Below are positions 15,403 through 25,909 of a stretch of DNA of 64,000 nt, in pieces; the first letter of the stretch is position 1, and each line of letters opens with the position of its first letter. This stretch comes from Craspedostauros australis (lineage: Eukaryota > Bacillariophyta > Bacillariophyceae > Mastogloiales > Achnanthaceae): the NCBI GenBank assembly GCA_026770025.1, contig JAMXDE010000053.1:124001-188000 (forward strand), given 5' to 3'. The notes beneath the pieces were generated by a model. The model ran no database searches and had not been told where the DNA came from. It was given only the letters and a program-made list of their open reading frames with translations. A program made the position numbers and the translations under genes.

Positions 15403-17481
15403 ATGATGGCAAGAAATCCACATGTGATGTATGACATCAATGGTCCTCCTCAGAGTTCGCACCCGATGACAGTCTTAGGCGGAGGCAGCGACCATAGCAA
15501 TGGCCTCGACAGTGTCAACTACAACAACAATGGCACCACCACCATCAACAACAACAACAACCTGCAACCATCCTCCCGCACGATTGTGCACAACATGGGG
15601 TCACGCCATCAGCAACAACGACAGCCACAAAGACCGCAGCGTGACATCATCGCGCCAAACCACAACAAGACTGATGATGACGCTGCGACGCCCGGCCTCG
15701 GCCAATCCAAACAACATGGCAGCACTGCCGAGCTCGCCAGCTTCCTCATGGCATTGAAGCACCAGCACGTCGCACCTGACGATGATCTTCACAATGACAA
15801 CAAGAACAGGAAGACGAACGCAACCAAAACGAATGTGACATTCGAAACTCCAACAAAGACCACCACCATCAGCAACAACACCATCAGCAACAACAACACT
15901 AGCACCACCAACAACAACAGCATCAACAAAAAGAACAAGAGATCGAACGCCATCATGACCGGCTTCATGGATGCCCTTCCGCACCATCCTCACTTCTCCA
16001 CCCACGTCCCACCCTCGCCGACGCCCAGTTCCACCACCAGCGCTGTCACCGCCATCATGATGCACCATCGTCACCGACACATGACAGCCAACAGACAGGC
16101 CAGCCCCCACAACATATCCTTGGACGGAAGCGACCACAGCCGTTCTCCGGCCAACCACAACCACGCCTTCTCCAACCATCGCCAACTGCAGCAGCAGCAA
16201 CAGGACAAGCGCAGAGTCGGCTCGCCATCCATGTCACCTTTCCGTGGCAAGGCGGGATACCCAGCCACGGTCAGTGTTCGCGAGGGATCACCAGGGGCGC
16301 GAACAACGAAGGAACTCCTCATGTCGCCTGTCTCCCCCTCCACCTGCGGAAGCAACATCAACCAACGTCACCGCCAACAGCAGCAACAACAACAACAGCA
16401 GCAGGCCGGATACCGACAGGTGCCAACAACCATCTCCACGGCAGCATCCTTCACCTCGTCCTCGCTGTCTTCGCCAGCATCATCGGCACCACCTTCGCCT
16501 GCGACAACGCCTCCATCCGCACGCCGCATCGTCAGCACGGGCCTTCCGGACGCCGCTCCAGGTCGCCGCAACCAGCGACAACGCAAGGCAACGCCTGCCC
16601 TGGTCGAGGACCCTGCGGCAGCTCGTGGCCCCGCCATGCCCGCCAGCGACATCCAGTGGGATGGACTCTTGCGCGACTCCGACCTCGTCCTCCCGAAGGA
16701 CCGCGACCTTGTGCCCGACGCTCTCTTCGTTGCCATGGCGCAGATGATGCCATGCGACCTCACCCAGGCCGATCGCGTCGGTTGCTACAAGTCGCGTGAC
16801 ATCGGCTTCACCGGCATGTGCTGCCGACACTGCGGCGGGCAGCCAGGATTCGGTCGCTACTTCCCCAACTCCGTGCGATCCTTGGCACAAACCACCACAT
16901 CGCAGACCATCCTCAAGCACGTAGGTCTCAAGTGCCGCTTCTGCCCGCCGGAGATCCGTCAGGCAATCCTCGAGCTTCAGCGTCAGCAGGCCGAGAAGGA
17001 ATCCGCAGCAGCAGCGGCACCGGCAGCCGCATCCACCGCGGCTGGTCGTCCCCGATACGGCAGCCGCAAGGTCTTCTTCCAGCGCATCTGGTCACGGCTG
17101 CACGCCGCACGCGAGCAGCAGGCTGCCAAGATCAACGGCTCCTCCCTTGCCTTGTTGGCCCCGGCCCCCACTCCAAGAGCTGGCGCCACCAAATCGCCCA
17201 CAAAGAGCAAGGGCGGAAAGAGGACCAGCAAGAAGAGCGCAACATCCAAGCGCGGTGCCAAACGCACCATGACCGATGACGTCTCATCCTTCTCCGATTC
17301 GGCGCCTCTTTCGGCTGTCACCACCGACCAGGACACCGACAGCGAGGATTCCTCGGCCATGCACGCATTCAGCGCTGCAACACGCGCCACGTCAGGGCAT
17401 TACCAACGTCGGCAGCAGCCGAAGCAGGTTCCTTTGACGGCGGATCATGTCACCAAGAGGCGCAAGGTCATGATCTCCTAA
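15403..17481 (+). CDS. Gln/Asn-rich protein with CCxxC...CxxC domain
   Basis: 692 residues in one exon from tandem ATGs at 15403 and 15406. About the first 430 residues are low complexity: Asn/Thr runs, Ser/Pro-rich stretches and glutamine runs near 16375-16405. At about 440-515 lies a compact conserved-looking domain: DRDLVPDALFVAMAQMMPC, then GMCCRHCGG, FGRYFPNSVRSLAQTTTSQT, ILKHVGLKCRFCPPEIR. The CCxHC and CxxC pairs plus a His could bind zinc. A basic Lys/Ser/Arg tail (GGKRTSKKSATSKRGAKR, about 605-622) looks like a nuclear signal. I recall this Cys domain from many uncharacterised diatom proteins but know no assigned function. A nuclear regulatory role is inference only. Confidence 0.85.
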   Translation: MMARNPHVMYDINGPPQSSHPMTVLGGGSDHSNGLDSVNYNNNGTTTINNNNNLQPSSRTIVHNMGSRHQQQRQPQRPQRDIIAPNHNKTDDDAATPGLGQSKQHGSTAELASFLMALKHQHVAPDDDLHNDNKNRKTNATKTNVTFETPTKTTTISNNTISNNNTSTTNNNSINKKNKRSNAIMTGFMDALPHHPHFSTHVPPSPTPSSTTSAVTAIMMHHRHRHMTANRQASPHNISLDGSDHSRSPANHNHAFSNHRQLQQQQQDKRRVGSPSMSPFRGKAGYPATVSVREGSPGARTTKELLMSPVSPSTCGSNINQRHRQQQQQQQQQQAGYRQVPTTISTAASFTSSSLSSPASSAPPSPATTPPSARRIVSTGLPDAAPGRRNQRQRKATPALVEDPAAARGPAMPASDIQWDGLLRDSDLVLPKDRDLVPDALFVAMAQMMPCDLTQADRVGCYKSRDIGFTGMCCRHCGGQPGFGRYFPNSVRSLAQTTTSQTILKHVGLKCRFCPPEIRQAILELQRQQAEKESAAAAAPAAASTAAGRPRYGSRKVFFQRIWSRLHAAREQQAAKINGSSLALLAPAPTPRAGATKSPTKSKGGKRTSKKSATSKRGAKRTMTDDVSSFSDSAPLSAVTTDQDTDSEDSSAMHAFSAATRATSGHYQRRQQPKQVPLTADHVTKRRKVMIS

Positions 17482-18329
17482 CTGCGACAGCATCAGGTGA
17501 CAAACCATACCACACCATATCCGCACATCAGTCCACACTACCATGCCATACATAGCGCACCATGCGATGACGTCGCACACAACGATGCGTGCGATGTTCG
17601 TACATGGTGCAAGGCAGTAGCATCAGAGTCATCATTAGCAAACACGCGATCTGATCATCAGCAACACAACACAACGCAACAAGCCATCCAGCTCTCGGGA
17701 GAGTGAGTGAGTGTTGCAATCCATAGTACTCGTAAACACAATAGACTGCGTATTTTCATTCGGCTACGAACAAGCTTCAACCACACGAAACCTCTGCGGA
17801 TTGCCCCTCGATGCAACTGCACGGCTGTCGACTGGTGCAGTTCGCACAAGTTCGCTGTCAACCAACCAAGAATGGGTCACCTCACTTGATGTGGGTGGAG
17901 AACAAAACCTTGCAACCTGCTGGTCTTCACGCCATCTGTCCCGTTTCTTCTCCCCCTCGGATGCAAAAGTGTCTGTTCCCAAGTGAAGCGAAGGAATCCA
18001 CGTTGACACCTTGTCGGCCATCGGCACGTCGCCTCATCTGTTGAGTCGTGTGGTGAATGGCAAATGAGAACCCTAATATTGATCAGTGTTTCCGACGTTC
18101 GTATTTTACGCAATAGCTAAGCTATAGCGCACAAAAGAAGTTTCGAAGAAGTTCCAGCCGCATCTGAGAGAGATGATCTCACCACAACGATCATTCATCA
18201 TCGCCGATGCATTCCACAGATTGGAGCCGAGCAGAGTGCTTGAGTGCCCAGGGAGCATCGTTGATGAATTGCATAGTGCATTATCCTCACTTGAATAAGC
18301 GCACGCACACAACGATAACCGTGTCACAA
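17482..18329. other. intergenic, no gene supported
   Basis: Between two genes on the same strand. Only short overlapping open frames are present. The frame of the amine oxidase stays open from 18207, but the first 41 codons look like leader sequence. Confidence 0.5.
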
Positions 18330-19586
18330 ATGAACTTCATCGTGCGAAGTGGCAAACGTATCCTGCGATCAACTTCTTCACGTGCATTGGCACTTGCGGC
18401 TGCAACAACGACGACGTTGGTGCTGACGGTTGCAGCATCATCCGGATTGCCACCAAATAGTGGAATACTAGCAGACAACACTGCAACGAGCACCAAACAC
18501 AATCCTGCCATGATCTACGATGTCGTCATCGTCGGCGGCGGCTTGTCCGGTGTCTTCCTGGCCAACCGGCTGCAGCAACAGCAATCGCCAGCGTTCCATC
18601 TCCTGGAAGCATCGGACCGATTGGGCGGTCGATTGCGCAATGATGCGGTCCACGATGAAATCGATCTGGGCGGTGCATGGATCTGGCCGGATCATCAACC
18701 CAAAATGAGACGCCTGGTCAAGGAACTGGATATCGCCACTATCCAGCAGCGGCCCGTCGATCCGTACACCTTGACGATGCGCCTGCAAGGCGGGGCCGTC
18801 CGCATTGTGAACGAATTGGCAAAGCCCTTGGCCGATCGCATTCAATACAATGCGCCCGTACGGCAGTGTCGCCATTTGGACGACGGCACCGTGCAGTTGC
18901 AGTATGAAGATGCCTCAGAAACGACCGCGTCGATCCATGCCAAGCACGTCGTGTTCGCCGTGCCACCGCGACTTCTCCACAAGCACGTGACGTTTGATCC
19001 GCCCTTATCCGCGGCGAAGCAAGCCGCCATGCAACGCAGCAACACCTGGATGGCCGGTGTCACGAAGGTGACGTTGGTGTATCGTGATGGATTTTGGTTG
19101 CAAAACCCCGCCGCCATGCAAGCGTACGGTCGCATCGGTGTCGTGTCGGGGCCTGCCTTTCAACTGTACGATGCCTCCACGACATCGTTGCATGCGCTCA
19201 CCGCCTTCACGTTGTCCACGACGACGAAGGAGGACGAATTGATCGAGCAGGTCGCGCAGCAACTGGCCAAGGTGTGGAAAGCGACTGGCAACTTCGACTT
19301 GTCCGACAAGGCGGCGTCGTACACAGAAGCAGCGGTTCAGTTTTGGCCTCACGAGACGTACATCAGCGAAGAGGCGCGGCCCACGACGATCCAGCCGCAT
19401 CCGCATCCCGTGGCGGCTTTGGCGACGGCGGAATGGAATGGCGCGTTGCTGTTTGCGGGGACTGAGACGGATCAAGCGTCGGCAGGTGTGATGGAAGGTG
19501 CGGTGGGATCCTCGGAACGCGTTTTGAAGGCGTTGATGGATTCTATTGCACGGGATGGCAATTGTGCGCAAGCGGGGGAGCTGTGA
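18330..19586 (+). CDS. flavin-containing amine oxidase
   Basis: 418 residues from the ATG at 18330 (MNFIVRSGKRILRSTSSRAL), chosen because it begins a basic, then hydrophobic N-terminus that looks like an organelle or membrane signal; the frame is open further up to 18207. The FAD-binding Rossmann motif is YDVVIVGGGLSG (63-74), followed by LLEASDRLGGRL and EIDLGGAWIWPD, the classical amine-oxidase signature. The C-terminal FAD motif is GALLFAGTETDQASAGVMEGA. The family oxidises primary or secondary amines, polyamines or related substrates with release of hydrogen peroxide. It is somewhat shorter than typical monoamine oxidases (about 450-520). The exact substrate cannot be read from the sequence. 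Single exon, TGA stop. Confidence 0.9.
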   Translation: MNFIVRSGKRILRSTSSRALALAAATTTTLVLTVAASSGLPPNSGILADNTATSTKHNPAMIYDVVIVGGGLSGVFLANRLQQQQSPAFHLLEASDRLGGRLRNDAVHDEIDLGGAWIWPDHQPKMRRLVKELDIATIQQRPVDPYTLTMRLQGGAVRIVNELAKPLADRIQYNAPVRQCRHLDDGTVQLQYEDASETTASIHAKHVVFAVPPRLLHKHVTFDPPLSAAKQAAMQRSNTWMAGVTKVTLVYRDGFWLQNPAAMQAYGRIGVVSGPAFQLYDASTTSLHALTAFTLSTTTKEDELIEQVAQQLAKVWKATGNFDLSDKAASYTEAAVQFWPHETYISEEARPTTIQPHPHPVAALATAEWNGALLFAGTETDQASAGVMEGAVGSSERVLKALMDSIARDGNCAQAGEL

Positions 19587-19846
19587 TGGCATTGCACCTT
19601 CGCGAGCAAAGAAACGAAGGCGAGGCAACGATGGTGCAAATGATCGCGGCGAAGTTCATGCCAAGTTTGGCGGTATCGCCTGCGATGCCTGGACACGTGT
19701 TACTCTCTAGAGAAGAGAGGAGAGTGGAGTGCTCTGATTCATCCCTTCGTGCGAAGTATAGTCCCATCTAGAGAGAGAGAGAGTTGTGAGTATTGTATAA
19801 AATGTATGCAATTCTGTATTGTCTATTGGGTTTAGCGTTCTTCGTT

Positions 19847-22650
19847 TCAAGTGTGTTTGTACGAAGAAGTGGCATCTATCTGCGCGTCGCCGTTGATACC
19901 TATGCAGGTTGGCGGATTGTCGTACAGCGCCAGAATCCCTGGATGCTTGCCATTGACGGAGAAGCCGATGAAGCCGCTCTGCGCGAGGCTGACCCACACC
20001 GCGCGATCCAAAGTCAACGAGTTTGACTCCTGCGAGGGTGCGACGTTTTTGAATGCGGACGTGCGCATGGGTATGATGCTTCCATCCGCAATGTTGACAT
20101 CGGTGCGACCAAAGTCAATGCGCGCGCGAGAAGCGTCGAATGCGATGAAGAGTCCCATCCAGTAGGGATTGCTGCTCTCGACGAGTCGGACGTTGCATTC
20201 CACCGATGGCGGTCCCGGCGTAGGTTCGTCCGTTGGTTCCGATGTTGGCGCGCTGGTCGGTGCGGATGTTGGTGCCGAAGTCGGGTTTGATGTCGGCGCG
20301 CTGGTCGGTGCGGATGTTGGTTCATCGGTTGGTTTTGATGTCGGCGCGCTGGTCGGTGCGGATGTCGGTTCATCCGTTGGTTTTGACGTGGGCGCGCCGG
20401 TTGGCGCCGAGCTGCGAAGATACGATGGCCTTGCCGTTGGCTGCGATGTTGGCTTTGAGGTAGGCGCTGATGTCGGTGCTGATGTGGGTGCGCTCGTCGG
20501 TCGGCTGGTCGGTGCTGATGTGGGTGCGCTTGTAGGCCTGCTGGTCGGTGCCGATGTTGGCGCGGATGTCGGATTGCTCGTTGGCGCCGAAGTTGGAGTG
20601 CTGGTCGGCTCGGGTTGCTCCGGCCCTGGCTGCAAGCCCCCTCCATTCATGGCATCCATCCCAGAGACATCGAATTGGAACGCACCGGAACCAAGACGGC
20701 GAAAGTTGGAAATGGTGATTCCGGTCACCTTGATCTTTCCGTACGCGTAGGAATCGGTGTTGGGGTAGGTGCCTTGGTCGGTCGCCACCAGCTCACCGTT
20801 GCCCGGTCCGAGAATCTGATCCGATCTGTAGAAGAAGTCATCGGCGCCGCCGTGTCCGTTGCACCGTTCCAAATCGTAGCGACCATCCGCGCCGAGGAGG
20901 GAGACACGGTAGTGCTCTCCGGAGCTGGGCCATGCCGCACGTGGCAAGCCCGGGAATCCTCTATCCATCAGACCCCATCCGCGGATGTGTCCATTACTGT
21001 GCCTGTTCTCGTCGACGTGGAAAATGAGCATGCCGCTGTTCCACAACTGGCTCTCCCATTCCGCTGGGACTCTGTTCTCCAGAACTGTTGGGGAGCGATT
21101 GAGTGAATGCGTGAGCAATTGCACAATCGGATGTTTGTGTGTGTAGTGTGTGTGAGAGGGAATGACACGATTGCTTGTTAGTAAGGCAGCCAAGCCAGAT
21201 CAGCTCCATGCCGCACGTCACGCCACCACCATCGATCAATCATGCTGCAACCACACGATCAACCGAGTAACGAATCAAACTTACTCAAATACTCTCCATC
21301 TTCGTACCCCCGCTTAATGACGAAGATACTGTCGTCGTAGATGGACGGGAGCGCCGTGTAGGTGCCATCCTGCACGATCTCCGTCGGCTCGCTCCATCCC
21401 AGAAGGTACTTGGAATAGGCGCTGAGGATGGGCGGCTGGGCGGGACGACCCAGAACACCGTTGGACTTGGCCATCATGTCGTAGGCACCCAATCCTGACC
21501 AGATGCCGCATTGGCCGTACATATCGGGCAGACCGAACGTGTGCAGGAACTCGTGCGAGATGATGTTGAGTCGCGCCAGCTTCTGCGTGCACATGCCGCG
21601 GTAGGCCGAGTTGACGCCGAAGTTACCGAGGCGGTAGAGACCATCGCGGCTGACCCAGGTTTTGGTGGGTTCGCCGGCCGTGGCGTGGCTCGTGACGCGT
21701 CGCTTGTTGCTGGTGTAATGGCCGATGTACTCCTCGGGACAGCGCCAGTCGCCGTTCTCGCCGGCGTAACCGGAGTGGAAGAAGGAGACGGAGTCGAGAA
21801 AGCCATCGCCGTCGACGTCGTAGGGCGAGAAGTCGAAGCCGGCGGCGTCGAGCTGCTCCAGCACGTAATGCCAGGCACCTCGCATGTCGTCCTGGTGCAT
21901 GTGGAGGGGAGGCATGGCGGCGTAGTACTCCTCCGTGCCGTTGGTGGGGATCCAGTCCACGATGTCCGCGTGCAGATTGAGCTTGCCGTAGGAGTTGAGG
22001 TGCATGTAGCGCTTGATGCTGCCCGTGGGGATGGGGCCGCTGCCGGTCGGCGAGAAGCCATCGCCGTTCCACAGCTCGTCGAAGTCCGATTTCGGCAGCA
22101 GCGTCTTGGTCTCCTCCTGCCACTTGACGAGGATGGCAAGGACCTTGATCTCGCCGTTGTTCGTCTTGGCGATGGTCTGCGCATGGTGCGAGTTGGTCCG
22201 GAAGAAGTTGTCCATGGTCTTGCACTCATCCTCGGTCGTGAACTTGCACAGCTCCTTGTTGATGGACTGCGGTTCGAAGAAGAACTTGATGTTGTTGCGC
22301 GCGCGGTACTCATCGACGGTCTCGTGAGGGTCGTCGCCATCGTCGCGCTCGTACTCCGACATGAACGGGGCGATCTGCGGCTTGCCGTCGTCCACGCCGC
22401 CGCGCGAGCTGATCTGGAAGCTGCTGCTGCTGCTGCCGTCCAGGAAGGATTGCGTGCCGTCCTTGCTTGCGTAGTCGGGGCCGAAGACGTCGTCGTCCAG
22501 GGCGTTGTTCTCTGGTTGGTACGGCTCCCAGCCCTGCACGCTGTTCGTGCTTGCCATCATCAGGATGGACATCAGCGCGATGGAGACCATCGTTGATGGT
22601 CGGCCTCCTGTTGTTGCCGTACAGATGCTACTATTGGAATGAGCAGCCAT
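19847..22650 (-). CDS. secreted M6-type metalloprotease with PTS stalk, two exons
   Basis: Exon 1 runs 22650-21285 and exon 2 21084-19847; the 200 bp intron has a GTAAGT donor and CAACAG acceptor. The join creates GEYLI-LENRVPAEW, the conserved M6 element, giving 867 residues. There is a hydrophobic signal-like segment (MVSIALMSILMMAS) near residue 21. The zinc site HEFLHTFGLPDMYG starts at H366, with the Met-turn GAYDMMAKS after it, and GMLIFHVDEN follows. The family is zinc endopeptidases of the immune-inhibitor-A type, here predicted secreted or wall-attached. After the catalytic part comes a Pro/Thr/Ser stalk of about 130 residues (SAPTSAPTSKPTDEPTS type) and a 120-residue C-terminal domain of unknown fold. 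Start choice between 22650 and an inner ATG is uncertain. Confidence 0.88.
20210..20620 (-). repeat. PTS-repeat coding tandem array
   Basis: A degenerate array of 12-bp units encodes xPTS in the stalk of the M6 protease. The opposite strand reads as an artificial Val/Gly/Ala/Asp-rich open frame and is not a gene. Confidence 0.9.
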
Positions 22651-24193
22651 TGTGTGTGATGCGCCTTTCCTGCTTGATCTCTGGCTTGGCGCGATGTTTG
22701 TGATTGCCACTGCTTCGATGAATCTTCCTGGTTGGTGTATGGGTATTCGAGCACTTGTATTTGTACTCGTGCTCGTGCTTGTGCGAGTGATGGGTGATGT
22801 GAGGTTTGGCGCGCTCGATTTTATGGCTGTTGGGTGCTTCTTCTTGTTGGTTGAATTGTGAGCTCCCGACTCTGCGGATACTCGCACAGTTGGTCGTACT
22901 GTACTTGTACTGCCTTGGCCACGCTGGTCGGTGAAGCTGGCGGCGGGTGGCGTCCTGGGAGTGATGGAGACAACAACGGAGATGATGTGATGGCAAGGAG
23001 CGTTTGACTTTAGCTCACTTCAGCTCGATCTGGTTTGGTTTGGAATCGGTCTTGTTTGTTATCGATACCGCCGTTACGTTCCTGCACGAGTACTTCACAA
23101 CACCGAAACAATTCCCCGGTGACGGTCTTGCGGTTCCGTTTCTCTGAAAGAGCACTGAAAGGTATGTAGTCGTGCTAACGCTGTACGCTGCTCTGCAATG
23201 AATGTGACGCAGCACGAGATTCCGCTGGGACCAAGACGTACTATTGGCACTTTGTTGTTGCAATACTCAACACCCTTTGCGCAAATGAAAGATGGTGCGA
23301 CGATAAGTTGTGGACCCGTAGAGACACGCGAGATTGAGTTCCATTTACTGTTTGGTTTTTGTGAGCCTTAAACGGAACCTCGCTTTGGGCACCATTGTCG
23401 GTTTTCGCCAACGCGGCCAACCACGGTTTTGGGCGTCCCACGCTGCTACGTGGTGTTGTGCTCTGTTTGCTCTTGCAGTCGCAACGCGGCAACCCAACGG
23501 CTAATCTGTCCGCAACGGGATGGAGATTTCGGACACAAAGGGGCTTAATGCACAATCGACATTTTGCGAATGACCAACATTTATAAGATCGAGTGACTCC
23601 GGGGGACTCGGACAGAACCCGCTTCGGTCCCGCCACGATACCACACGTATCAGACTAATAGTCGAGTCAGTCCAAGACTTCTCACGATTCAGACGCGAGG
23701 AATTCACATGAGATTTGCCTCCGATGAGGAAGTACTCGTACAAGGAAAAGCAGTGCGCAATGTTGCGTCACACACAACTAACACATCATCCACATTGCAT
23801 GGCAAGATCCCTCTGGATTCGTGGGCGGCCATTCCTCTCTCTTGTGGACGAACAAATGATCAATTCGGCGTTGACCGAGTCATCTCCGATTGCCAGAAAC
23901 CCTTTCGCTTGTCCAGCTCGTACTCTACCAACTCCTTCTGCTTCTCCTACTTCTCTCTCTCTCTCTCTCTCTGCCTTCTTGATTCTCGTGCATCGCAGAT
24001 TCAATAATACCTCCACCCTTCCTCCGCGAGCACGAGTACTAGACACTGTTCTCCAACCACGACTTCTCTCCGACCATTCTCCGACCAAGTCCATGCATCT
24101 CATACCAATACCATCCTATTCTCATTCTGCTCCTTTCTTTGTTCTACACGATCGATAATGCCTTGTTCTACAATATTCTAGTATACTTCAGAT
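22651..24193. other. intergenic, no gene supported
   Basis: 1.5 kb between the protease start and the end of the first DUF4291 copy. Short frames on both strands show no recognisable domain. The right end from 23955 belongs to the 1.1 kb duplicated block. Confidence 0.5.
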
Positions 24194-24892
24194 TTATTCA
24201 CCATCCTCTCGGCTCCATTGGCCCACGGTGTCCATCCCGATCTTTCGCAAGTCCTCCAACTCCATGTGCGGCACATACTCACGTTCCTGCGGCAAGTCCA
24301 CACGAACGGACTTCATGGCCTCCTCGGCGTCTTTGCCATTCACCGCTTTTTGGTGCGCTGCGTGCACCTGATGTGCCAACTCGGTCACGTCCTCGATCTT
24401 CCGAATGCTGTGTACGTACAGGTGAGATACATCGCGCGACAACCCGATTTGAATGGCTCGTGTCATTGGCATCTTGCGTGGGTCTTGCCCATCGCCGTGC
24501 TGCAGATCGCGTTCCGGATCCCACTGGATGCGACCCATGCTGCCACCGCCGCCATGTCCGCAAACACACCACGATAGCAACTCCGCGACGTCTTCGTGGC
24601 TCACTTGGATGCGGAGGATGCGTTCTTGGTTGGCTTTCGTGGCGTACCCCGATCGGTACAGGACCCATCCGAAGGATGGTTTGATCCATGTCATGCGCGT
24701 GGCGTGAAAGTCAGGACAGTCCGTGAAGGTCTGGTTCGCGACAGCGTACTCGGCGATGGAAGGGCGGAAGGCCTGGTAGAAGTACACGCCGTCGGCATCC
24801 CACATGGCGCGGAAGATGCGGGTGGGGCGGTCCTTGTGTTGGGCACTTGGTTTGGCGGTGTTGCTGCTGGGCATGTTTGTTGTTCTTGTCAT
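24194..24892 (-). CDS. DUF4291 family protein, copy A
   Basis: 232 residues from the ATG at 24892 (MTRTTNMPSS) to TAA at 24194. The segments RIFRAMWDADGVYFYQAF, DFHATRMTWIKPSFGWVLYR, GYATKANQERILRIQVSHED, RIQWDPERDL and RAIQIGLSRD are the hallmarks of DUF4291, a family found mainly in bacteria and scattered microbial eukaryotes; its biochemical function is unknown to me. No signal peptide or membrane segment is visible, so it is probably cytosolic. The frame is open upstream to 25066, but that stretch translates a minisatellite and is treated as leader. Differences from copy B include Asp/Glu at ADG/AEG, Ser/Gly at VSHED/VGHED and Lys/Glu at MKS/MES. Copy B lies 3.9 kb away on the same strand. 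Confidence 0.88.
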   Translation of the reverse strand: MTRTTNMPSSNTAKPSAQHKDRPTRIFRAMWDADGVYFYQAFRPSIAEYAVANQTFTDCPDFHATRMTWIKPSFGWVLYRSGYATKANQERILRIQVSHEDVAELLSWCVCGHGGGGSMGRIQWDPERDLQHGDGQDPRKMPMTRAIQIGLSRDVSHLYVHSIRKIEDVTELAHQVHAAHQKAVNGKDAEEAMKSVRVDLPQEREYVPHMELEDLRKIGMDTVGQWSREDGE

Positions 24893-24965
24893 CTTGTTGG
24901 TGTTGATTTTGTTTGTTTTGTTCGATTTTGTGGGGAGATGTTTCTTGTTTTGTGATCTGATTCTC

Positions 24966-25029
24966 CAAACGTGTATGTATGTACCAAACGTGTATATGTG
25001 TACCAAACGTGTATGTATACCAAACGTGG
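24966..25029. repeat. minisatellite, ACCAAACGTGTATGTAT-type units
   Basis: Four imperfect 14-19 bp units lie in the leader of the DUF4291 gene copy A; the same array sits at about 28850-28914 in copy B with different unit spacing. Confidence 0.85.
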
Positions 25030-25059
25030 ATTGAGTCCACGATCGCAGCCGAGAAAGAA

Positions 25060-25909
25060 GTCCCAAGGTCGTTCCTCGGCTTCGAGCTGAAGGACAGTTC
25101 CAGACGGTGATGCTGTGTGATCGTATTGTTGGTAAATCAGATAGTTACAATTGAATTGCATGCTGGTTGTTTCATCTCTCTCTCTCTCTCTTGTTGTTGC
25201 CATCTGCTGCTGTTGTGGTGCTGTTGTCGCTGCTTTGTTCCAGCTGTCGCGTCGTCTCGGTTGGTCCTGGTTGCCTGATCTGTCCGTCGCTGGGGCTCGA
25301 CAAAACCACAGGTGCTCGGGAAATAGGCCCTTTCGCCAACACAGCCAACGCCGCGGAGAATGTGTGGTGAACATGTCTGTGAGATCTGCGCAGGGGAGTT
25401 CACTTGGAGATCTTCACACGAAACTTTCAGTTCCTGTTGGACCAGCGAAGTCCCACCAACCTCTCCGTTGGCCGCTCAACCCTGGCAGTTCGGCGCCCAC
25501 TGGCCGCAATTGGAGGTGACAAAGTCGGTGATTTCGTCAAAGAGGCGCGCGTTTGTGCCAGGGGCAACTGCTTCCCAACCCCCGTTTCTCTTGTGGCGAG
25601 CAGCAAGGAAACAAACAGAGAAGTTTGGCGATGCCTCTGCACACCGATACACCGATACACAGGCAAACAAGGCAAACAAGGCAACAAACACACGAGGCGG
25701 CAAACACACAAGCCAGCCACTGTGGAGCAGAGTTGTCGTATGCACGAGTTTTGATACACACGGATAACGACAACTGGATCCATCTCTTCCTTGCACCCTG
25801 CATCCCCTGAATGCTCCTGTTCTCATAATTCGGAAAAACAAAGCAACACAGACACAGACACGCATTCGCACCAATTCGCACCAATTCGCACCAACAACCA
25901 CCAGCAACC
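25060..25909. other. intergenic / leader of the silaffin-like gene
   Basis: No gene is recognised. Just before the ATG at 25910 there is a short tandem repeat of CAATTCGCAC (about 25863-25893) in an A/C-rich leader. Confidence 0.55.

Larger units (their letters stand above)
23955..25059. repeat. 1.1 kb direct repeat, copy A
   Basis: From a CT-dinucleotide run through a DUF4291 gene to GAGAAAGAAG, this block recurs 3885 bp to the right at 27840-28944 with only scattered base changes and no obvious indel across the coding part. It is a recent dispersed segmental duplication. Confidence 0.95.

Noticed and set aside
20169-20750. Plus-strand 193-codon Gly/Ala/Val/Asp repeat frame
   Set aside because: It is the antisense of the PTS stalk of the M6 protease.
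21511-22596. 361-codon plus-strand frame opposite the protease
   Set aside because: Val/Arg/Asp-rich antisense shadow of exon 1 of the M6 gene.
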